This document shows, piece by piece, positions 58,271 to 64,000 of a stretch of DNA of 64,000 nucleotides. Each line of letters begins with the position of its first letter. The stretch's first letter is position 1. Location: positions 382,661 through 446,660 of the forward strand of contig JAKLIF010000001.1 in assembly GCA_022709755.1 (NCBI GenBank), read 5' to 3'. Both the position numbers and the translations under genes were made by a program. Source of the stretch: Elusimicrobiota bacterium (GTDB taxonomy: Bacteria > Elusimicrobiota > Elusimicrobia > FEN-1173 > JAKLIF01). The notes beneath the pieces were generated by a model, which saw only the letters and a program-made list of their open reading frames with translations, was not told the DNA's origin and searched no databases.

Positions 58271-59074
58271 TCACGCCCGAGGGGCGGCCTTCCGCAGAAG
58301 ACCGCTCTCCCGACGCGCCTTATACAAGTCCAACAGCCTCGGTTTCAGCTCCTTCAAGTCGGCTCCCCGGTCCAGTTTGCCGTCGCGCGCCACGGAGATG
58401 GTGCCCGTCTCCTCGCTCACCACCAAGACCACCGCATCGGAGCTCTCCGTCATGCCGATGGCCGCCCGGTGGCGGGTCCCCAAAACGCGCGACAGGTCCG
58501 GATTTCCGGACAGGGGCAGCACGCAGCCCGCCGCCACCAGTTTATTCTCCTGGATGATGATGGCGCCGTCATGAAGGATCGTGTTGTGCTGGAAAATGGT
58601 GAGGAGGAGGTCCTTGGATATCTCGCCGTTGATGACCGTGCCGGTCTCGACATAATTACGGAGGCCCGTCTCCTGTTCCAGGACGATCAGCATCCCGATC
58701 TTGTTCTGGGACGCTTCCTCGAGGGCGGAAAGGATCTCGTCGATGAAACCCAGTTCGTTCGGGAGCAGGAAATGACCGAAACGCTGGCTTCCTAATTTCG
58801 CCAGGAGGGAACGCAACTCCGGCTGGAACACCACGGCGAGAACCACCACCCAGGCCAACCAGAACGTGCGCAGGAGCCAGCTCAGCGTGGGCAGCTTCAG
58901 AATGTGCTGGACGATGAACGTCAAGACCGCGAGCACCACCACCCCCAACAGGACCTGCACGGAACGGGTGCCCTTCAACAGCAGCAATATCCGGTAGAAG
59001 ATATAGGCGACCAACAAAACATCCACCACGTGGATGAGGGTGTTCTTCCACAATTCCGCCAGCGTCATCAACAT
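58271..59074 (-). CDS. cdaA: Diadenylate cyclase CdaA
   Basis: The 267-residue protein has three N-terminal membrane helices (to about residue 82), then the DAC domain. FQHNTILHDGAIIIQENKLV has the DGA motif at about 169-171 and VLGTRHRAAIGMTESSDAVV the RHR motif at about 201-203. It makes cyclic di-AMP from two ATP. The ATG at 59074 has AAGGAGG seven bases upstream and overlaps folP by seven bases. The C-terminus is polar and short. The order with the ybbR-like gene and glmM is conserved. Confidence 0.95.
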   Translation of the reverse strand: MLMTLAELWKNTLIHVVDVLLVAYIFYRILLLLKGTRSVQVLLGVVVLAVLTFIVQHILKLPTLSWLLRTFWLAWVVVLAVVFQPELRSLLAKLGSQRFGHFLLPNELGFIDEILSALEEASQNKIGMLIVLEQETGLRNYVETGTVINGEISKDLLLTIFQHNTILHDGAIIIQENKLVAAGCVLPLSGNPDLSRVLGTRHRAAIGMTESSDAVVLVVSEETGTISVARDGKLDRGADLKELKPRLLDLYKARRESGLLRKAAPRA

Positions 59075-59946
59075 GCCATCGCCTCCTTGACTGTCACAGT
59101 CTCGATCGTCCTCCACAGGTCCAAGACCTGCCGGACCCCCTTCACATCATGGACCCGGAGAACATCCGCCCCGTGGGTCGCGGCCCAGAGACAACTGGAC
59201 AGCGTCCCCTCATATCTCTGTTCAGCCGGCAGGTGACGGTGTTCCGACCCCAACGCGCGGCCGATGAACGCCTTGCGCGACGTGCCGACCATCAGGGGAT
59301 ACCCCATCTCCGAGAATTCACGAAGCGCGTTGAGGATATGGAGGTTATGGTCATAGGTCTTTCCGAAACCGATCCCGGGATCCAACAGGATACGGTCGGA
59401 GGGGATGCCTTGCTCCTCGGCAAAGCGGATGCGTTCCACGAAAAAAGCCTTGATCTCCCCGACCACATCCTTATATCGAGGCGCGACCTGCATGGTCCGT
59501 GGCGTCCCCTGCATGTGCATCAGGACGACCGGGACCTTGGCCTCGGCCACCACGGACGCCATCGACGGATCCCCCCTCAAAGCGGAAACATCGTTGATGA
59601 GTGAGGCGCCGGCCTCCACGCTGCGCCGCGCGACGTCGGCCTTGGTGGTATCCACCGACACGGGGACCGTCGGGAAACGCCGGACGATCCGTTCGACCGC
59701 CGGGATCACGCGGGAGATCTCGTCGTCGAGCAACCCCGGTTGGGCCCCGGGACGAGTCGATTCACCGCCGACATCCAAAAGGTCCGCACCGGCCTCGACG
59801 AACTGCTCGGCGCGATCTAAAACGGATCCGGACGCGCACCGGCTCCCCTCATAGAACGAGTCGGGCGTGACGTTGATGATCCCCATCAGAAGAACTTTCC
59901 GGGACAGGTCGAACTCTTTGACGCGGGTGGTGAGCTTGCGATTCAT
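59068..59946 (-). CDS. folP: Dihydropteroate synthase
   Basis: The 292-residue TIM-barrel enzyme of folate synthesis joins p-aminobenzoate to dihydropterin pyrophosphate. It has LLMGIINVTPDSFYEGSRCA, DLLDVGGESTRPGAQPG, VSVDTTKADVARRSVEAGAS, LMHMQGTPRTMQ and DPGIGFGKTYDHNLHIL. About 18 residues precede the conserved core. A later start at Met21 is possible. It overlaps cdaA and lies 34 bases after ftsH. Confidence 0.95.
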   Translation of the reverse strand: MNRKLTTRVKEFDLSRKVLLMGIINVTPDSFYEGSRCASGSVLDRAEQFVEAGADLLDVGGESTRPGAQPGLLDDEISRVIPAVERIVRRFPTVPVSVDTTKADVARRSVEAGASLINDVSALRGDPSMASVVAEAKVPVVLMHMQGTPRTMQVAPRYKDVVGEIKAFFVERIRFAEEQGIPSDRILLDPGIGFGKTYDHNLHILNALREFSEMGYPLMVGTSRKAFIGRALGSEHRHLPAEQRYEGTLSSCLWAATHGADVLRVHDVKGVRQVLDLWRTIETVTVKEAMAC

Positions 59947-59980
59947 TCCAAAAAGAATCTCCGGTGATCGGCCCTCTTTC

Positions 59981-61882
59981 TCAAGCCGGCGTGGGCGCCG
60001 GGGACGGCGCGCCCTCCGGGGAGGACCCCTTCTCCCCCGGGGTGACCTCGGACGATTTCATGTCGGAGACCGGCTTATCGAGCGGAAGTCCCTTGGCGAT
60101 GCGGTCGATATCGTCCCCGTCGAGGTTTTCCTTCTCCACGAGGGTCTTCGCCAACATCTCCAGTTTGGAGCGGTTCTGGGTCAAGATATCCTTCACCTTG
60201 GACTGGCAGGACGCCACGATGCTCTTCACTTCCTCGTCGATGGCCTGCGCGGTCTGGTCGGAGTAAACGCGCTCGCGCGCGATGTCCCGGCCCAAAAAGA
60301 TCTCGGCTTCCTTCTTGCGGTAGGTGATGGGACCCATCCGTTCGGACATCCCCCATTCACAGACCATCTTCTGCGCCATCTCGCTCACCTTGGCCAGGTC
60401 ATCCTGGGCCCCGGTGGTGACGTCGTTGAAAATGAGCTGCTCGGCGCAACGCCCTCCCATCAGGACGCACAATCGATTCAATATTTCCGACTTCGTGGTG
60501 AGGTACCGGTCTTCCGTCGGCAATTGGAGCGTGTAACCCAACGCGGGTCCCCTCGGGATGATGGAGACCTTGTGCACCGGGTCCGTTCCCGGCAATATCT
60601 TGGCGACGAGGGCATGGCCGGCTTCGTGGAAGGCGATGATCTCCTTCTCCTTATCCGAGATCATGCGGCTCTTTCGTTCCGGTCCGGCGATCACGCGGTC
60701 GATGGCCTCTTCCAGTTCCTTCATCTCCACCCACTGCTTGTCCCGTCGGGCCGCCAGGAGGGCGGCCTCGTTGATGAGGTTGGCCAGATCGGCCCCGACG
60801 AACCCCGCGGTGCGGCGGGCGATGACGTTCAGGTCGATGCCGGGCCCCAGCTTGATGTTCTTGGCATGGACGCGCAGGATCTCCTCGCGTCCCTTGAGGT
60901 CGGGCATGGTGACGACGATCTGCCGGTCGAAGCGGCCCGGACGCAACAAGGCCGGATCCAGGACATCGGGCCGGTTGGTGGCGGCGATGAGGATGACGCC
61001 CTCCTTGGTGTCGAACCCGTCCATCTCGACGAGCAACTGGTTCAAAGTCTGTTCCCGTTCGTCGTGGCCGCCGCCGATGCCCGCGAAGCGGTGCCGTCCG
61101 ACGGCGTCGATTTCGTCGACGAAGAGGAGGCAGGGAGCGCTCTTCCGTCCCTGTTCAAACAGGTCCCTCACGCGGGCGGCGCCGACGCCCACGAACATCT
61201 CCACGAAATCCGATCCGGAGGACGAGAAGAACGGCACGTTGGCCTCTCCCGCCACGGCCTTGGCCAGCAACGTCTTCCCGGTCCCCGGCGCGCCGAAGAG
61301 GAGCACCCCTTTGGGTATCTTTCCGCCGAGTTTCTGGAATTTGGCGGGGTCTTTCAGGAACTCAATGATCTCCTGCAGTTCCTCTTTCGCCTCGTCACAG
61401 CCGGCCACGTCCGCAAAGGTCACCTTCTGTTTCTTCCCGGTCTGCAGTTTCGCGCGGGACCGGCCGAACGCCATGGCCTGTTTCCCTCCGCCCTGCATCT
61501 GCCGGATGATGATGAACCACCAGAGAAAGAAGAAAAGTCCGATCCAGAGCGCGTTCATGAGAATGGCGTTGATCCATCCCCGTTCGATCTCGCCGGAGAA
61601 ACGTTCCACACCGGCCTTCTCCAGGTCTTCCACCAACCGGGGATCGTTCATGGGGACAACGCGGAACCCGCGGGCCTTGCCGTCTTCGGTCTTGTATTTT
61701 CCGCGGATCAGGTCCTCCCTCACGCGCAGATCGACGATCTTGCCCTCGTTGACCAGCCGCTTGAACGACGAGTAGGCTAATTCCTCCTCCAGGCTGCGGC
61801 CGGAACGGACGCTCTGGATGAAGAACAATATCCCCGCGAACACGAGGACCCACAACAATAGATTTCGGCTGTTTCCTTTCAC
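59981..61882 (-). CDS. ftsH: ATP-dependent zinc metalloprotease FtsH
   Basis: The 633-residue membrane protease has helices at about residues 7-24 and 106-127. Walker [17 protein letters not shown] is at about 195-210 and Walker [13 protein letters not shown] at about 252-263. The second region of homology is [20 protein letters not shown]. The zinc site HEAGH is at 419-423. The C-terminal tail is Pro/Ala/Ser-rich. It degrades misfolded membrane proteins and regulators. The GTG start has an AAGGGGG Shine-Dalgarno. The tilS-hpt-ftsH-folP order is widespread. Confidence 0.97.
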   Translation of the reverse strand: MKGNSRNLLLWVLVFAGILFFIQSVRSGRSLEEELAYSSFKRLVNEGKIVDLRVREDLIRGKYKTEDGKARGFRVVPMNDPRLVEDLEKAGVERFSGEIERGWINAILMNALWIGLFFFLWWFIIIRQMQGGGKQAMAFGRSRAKLQTGKKQKVTFADVAGCDEAKEELQEIIEFLKDPAKFQKLGGKIPKGVLLFGAPGTGKTLLAKAVAGEANVPFFSSSGSDFVEMFVGVGAARVRDLFEQGRKSAPCLLFVDEIDAVGRHRFAGIGGGHDEREQTLNQLLVEMDGFDTKEGVILIAATNRPDVLDPALLRPGRFDRQIVVTMPDLKGREEILRVHAKNIKLGPGIDLNVIARRTAGFVGADLANLINEAALLAARRDKQWVEMKELEEAIDRVIAGPERKSRMISDKEKEIIAFHEAGHALVAKILPGTDPVHKVSIIPRGPALGYTLQLPTEDRYLTTKSEILNRLCVLMGGRCAEQLIFNDVTTGAQDDLAKVSEMAQKMVCEWGMSERMGPITYRKKEAEIFLGRDIARERVYSDQTAQAIDEEVKSIVASCQSKVKDILTQNRSKLEMLAKTLVEKENLDGDDIDRIAKGLPLDKPVSDMKSSEVTPGEKGSSPEGAPSPAPTPA

Positions 61883-61906
61883 AAAAACCCCCTTAACTCC
61901 GTTGAA

Positions 61907-62506
61907 TCATTTCTGTTTCTTGTCCGGCTTCGAGTAATACTCCCGCTTCAGGACGCCCACGAAGGGCAAATTGCGGAACTGCTCCGAATAATCCAGCCCG
62001 TAGCCCACCACGAACTCGCTGGGAATCTTGAAACCAAGATAATCGACGGGCACTTCCACCCGGTGGCTCTCTTTCTTATCCAACAGCGCGCAGATCTTGA
62101 GCGACTTCACATGACGCGCCTTGAGCAGGTTCTTCAGATAGGCGAGGGTCAACCCCGTATCGACGATGTCTTCGACCAGGATCACGTGCTTCCCCTCGGC
62201 GCTCTCTCGCAGGTCCATGGTCACCCGGACGATGCCGGACGTCTCGGACCCCACATAAGACGACACCGCCATAAAATCCACGCCCACGGGGATGTTCAAG
62301 GAGCGGACCAGGTCCGCCAAAAAGATCACGCTTCCCTTGAGGATGGACACCAGGATCACATGCTGGCCGGCGTAATCCTTGGAGATCTGTTGTCCGAGTT
62401 CGGCGATGCGCGCGCGGATCTGATCCTCGGAGAGCAGGACGCGCTCGATGGCATTCTGGATCCATGGCTCGGAACGGTCGAGGACGGCGGCATTTCTATG
62501 AGGCAT
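61907..62506 (-). CDS. hpt: Hypoxanthine phosphoribosyltransferase
   Basis: The 199-residue purine-salvage enzyme makes IMP or GMP from base and PRPP. RVLLSEDQIRARIAELGQQI opens the conserved part. ILVSILKGSVIFLADLVRSL follows, and the PRPP loop is VILVEDIVDTGLTLAYLKNL. The C-terminal VDYLGFKIPSEFVVGYGLDY is typical. About 20 residues (MPHRNAAVLDRSEPWIQNAI) precede the usual start. The gene overlaps tilS by 11 bases. Confidence 0.94.
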   Translation of the reverse strand: MPHRNAAVLDRSEPWIQNAIERVLLSEDQIRARIAELGQQISKDYAGQHVILVSILKGSVIFLADLVRSLNIPVGVDFMAVSSYVGSETSGIVRVTMDLRESAEGKHVILVEDIVDTGLTLAYLKNLLKARHVKSLKICALLDKKESHRVEVPVDYLGFKIPSEFVVGYGLDYSEQFRNLPFVGVLKREYYSKPDKKQK

Positions 62507-63938
62507 CGGATTCGGCGTCTCCTTCAGGTAGAGTCAATTCCAAAAAACGTCTCGTCGAACGGTCGACCTTCACCCAGTCGGAAATCTCATGGCCGACGAT
62601 CCAGACGATCTTCTCCCGATCCGACACGATCGGAATCCGGCGTCGAACCGGCGCCGGGACCTTCCGGTCCACGAAAAAATCCTGCAATTTCTTGTGTCCG
62701 TCGAGACCCAGGGGCCGGAACCGGTCGCCGGGTTCCCACCGTCCCACGCGCAGCGGCCCGACCAGCCGGTCCGCATCCACCACGGCCCGCCGGTCCTGGC
62801 GGTGAGGCCATCGGGACGGCCTTTTTTTTAAGGATCGCGTCTCCACGGAGACTGGGACTGGACGAAGACCGGGAGAGCGGGGGTCTTTTTTCTTGTCGGC
62901 GAGCGGAAAGATCGTGACGTGCGCAACGTTCCGTTCCGCCCGCCATCCGTTCGGGAAAACCCATCGATTTCCAGGAAAAGAATCGGTCAAAAAATGCCGG
63001 AAACCTTCGATGTTCGAAAAATCGGCGAGACCCAACACTTGCCTCAAAATCCGTCGCTGTACCGCCCTATGATATCTCAAAAACCGTCGAAAATCAAGCT
63101 TCACCACCGGGCGCCGAGGACGATCCATCCACCCCTCCTCGGGCCCCCTCTCAACCTCCTGGAGTCCCGAAAAAAGACGTTCCCATTCCGCCCGGGCGCC
63201 GAGCCAATAATCCTCTTCGTCCCCCTGCAACCGGGCTGTCTGTCCCAGTCGGTCCAAGAACCCCGGGGTCTCCCGCTCCAAGCGCCGGATCAAGGGCCGG
63301 ATCCGGTTCCTCAAGAAGGCGGGGGACCGGTTACTGGAATCCGTCCGGTAGGGAATGCGCCGAAGCCTCACATAGGACAGGATCTCCTTCCTGGAGAACT
63401 CCAGCAGGGGGCGGACCACTTGAAGCCCGGCGCCGCCGGATCCAGGCCAAGTGCCCTGAGACCGGATGGCCCGAAGTCCCGTGGGTCCGGATCCCCGGAG
63501 AAGGTTCATGAAAAAAGTCTCGGCCTGGTCGTTGAGCGTATGGCCGGTGAGAACAAGCGGACATTTCCATCGGCGGGCGGACCGCGCCAGGACCCGGTAA
63601 CGCAAAGCACGGGCGGACGCCTCGATCCCCTCGCCCCGGCGACGGCTATAGGACCGGACTGGAACGCGGACGACGCGGACAGGGACCGACCGCCGAGCGC
63701 ATTCCTTCCTCACGAAACGGGCGTCCCCCCGCGAGGCCCGACCCCGAAGGCCGTGATCGACGTGCACGGCATAGACCCGCGAGAACCGTCCGGACCGGTG
63801 CGCCAAATCGAGCAGCGCCATCGAATCCGGTCCGCCGGAGCAGGCAACGACCGCCCCCGGCTCGCCATCGGGCAAACCGCGCAGAGAGGATTCAAACCTC
63901 GGCAAAAGATCAGCGGAATCGAAAAGACGGCGGGACAT
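62496..63938 (-). CDS. tilS: tRNA(Ile)-lysidine synthase
   Basis: The 480-residue enzyme modifies C34 of tRNA-Ile(CAU) to lysidine so that it reads AUA. The PP-loop ATP site VACSGGPDSMALLDLAHR is at about residues 32-49. LTGHTLNDQAETFFMNLLRG and SYVRLRRIPYRTDSSNRSPA continue the N-type ATPase domain. A TilS_C region near the end has KKLQDFFVDRKVPAPVRRRI. It is Arg-rich throughout. No good Shine-Dalgarno is seen before 63938, and the remaining 62 bases to the window end hold no assignable gene. Confidence 0.95.
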   Translation of the reverse strand: MSRRLFDSADLLPRFESSLRGLPDGEPGAVVACSGGPDSMALLDLAHRSGRFSRVYAVHVDHGLRGRASRGDARFVRKECARRSVPVRVVRVPVRSYSRRRGEGIEASARALRYRVLARSARRWKCPLVLTGHTLNDQAETFFMNLLRGSGPTGLRAIRSQGTWPGSGGAGLQVVRPLLEFSRKEILSYVRLRRIPYRTDSSNRSPAFLRNRIRPLIRRLERETPGFLDRLGQTARLQGDEEDYWLGARAEWERLFSGLQEVERGPEEGWMDRPRRPVVKLDFRRFLRYHRAVQRRILRQVLGLADFSNIEGFRHFLTDSFPGNRWVFPNGWRAERNVAHVTIFPLADKKKDPRSPGLRPVPVSVETRSLKKRPSRWPHRQDRRAVVDADRLVGPLRVGRWEPGDRFRPLGLDGHKKLQDFFVDRKVPAPVRRRIPIVSDREKIVWIVGHEISDWVKVDRSTRRFLELTLPEGDAESDAS

Positions 63939-64000
63939 CGGAAAGCTCGGAAAGGGAACTCATGTCACATAAAAAACGGGGGTGTCCAAAATTACAGGAA

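Noticed and set aside
59867-61780. 637-codon open frame on the plus strand opposite ftsH and folP
   Set aside because: It is a GC-driven shadow. ftsH and folP on the other strand carry complete family motifs, and this frame shows none.

Overview
The window reads as chromosome of a GC-rich, diderm, respiring, prototrophic bacterium. Evidence for a second membrane is a TonB-dependent receptor, an outer-membrane beta-barrel protein and many exported proteins. Evidence for lifestyle is aconitase, a glycolate/lactate-type FAD oxidase with its Fe-S partner, homoserine acetylation and sulfhydrylation genes, and type IV pilus ATPases. The mix of a DUF134/NifX/MinD-ferredoxin cluster, an LCP gene and the tilS-hpt-ftsH-folP-cdaA-glmM order would suit a Nitrospirota-, Omnitrophota- or Elusimicrobiota-like lineage. 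I cannot name the phylum from the sequence alone. There is no CRISPR array, rRNA, recognisable tRNA, phage or IS element.

Layout. At 1-2.1 kb (minus strand) lie two MinD/Mrp-type ATPases, a NifX-like protein, a small protein and a DUF134 regulator behind a palindromic operator. At 2.2-6.6 kb is a Fur-family (probably Zur) operon with two small exported metal-binding-type proteins, an outer-membrane protein, a ZnuA-like binding protein and a ZnuB-like permease, with no ATPase. At 6.7-10.7 kb are glcF, a glcD-glcE fusion and an orphan response regulator. At 10.8-27.2 kb is the widespread proA-nadD-yqeK-LCP-rsfS neighbourhood, joined to argS, split by five copies of one polytopic glycosyltransferase-like family and by two pilT genes. 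A sixth copy sits alone at 52-54 kb. At 27.3-30.9 kb are acnA and an NmrA-type protein.

The most novel part is 30.9-37.7 kb. It is a seven-gene operon in which every junction overlaps, read from one near-consensus promoter whose -10 end and transcription start are covered by a perfect 12-2-12 palindrome. It encodes a Phd/YefM-type DNA-binding domain fused to a degenerate MobA-like nucleotidyltransferase fold, a TonB receptor, a TsaA/TrmO-like protein, a tandem ECF-type ATPase, a small S-like membrane protein, an EcfT domain fused to a THEP1-like NTPase, and an XdhC-family protein. I infer a self-regulated uptake and handling system for a scarce, possibly molybdopterin-related, compound or metal complex.

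At 38.3-43.5 kb is an arsenic operon (arsR, acr3, a permease, a mini-thioredoxin, arsF-like, arsG-like, arsC, arsM) with two matching ArsR operators and an AT-rich imported block that ends inside the thioredoxin gene. At 43.7-45.9 kb are a hemerythrin, an exported MsrB and a membrane phosphoesterase. At 46.0-50.5 kb is an Rrf2-controlled Met/Cys operon (metY, cysK, metX, metW). At 50.9-52.1 kb is a lone solute-binding protein with a good promoter and an attenuator-like hairpin. At 54.0-63.9 kb (minus strand) is tilS-hpt-ftsH-folP-cdaA-[ybbR remnant]-glmM-pdxJ-glmS, linking amino-sugar synthesis with c-di-AMP. In it YbbR/CdaR is reduced to a 47-residue membrane anchor, and a decayed copy of the glmS 3' end lies downstream of glmS.

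Starts were chosen by Shine-Dalgarno spacing, overlap with the upstream gene and family alignment. Several differ from the longest possible open frame.
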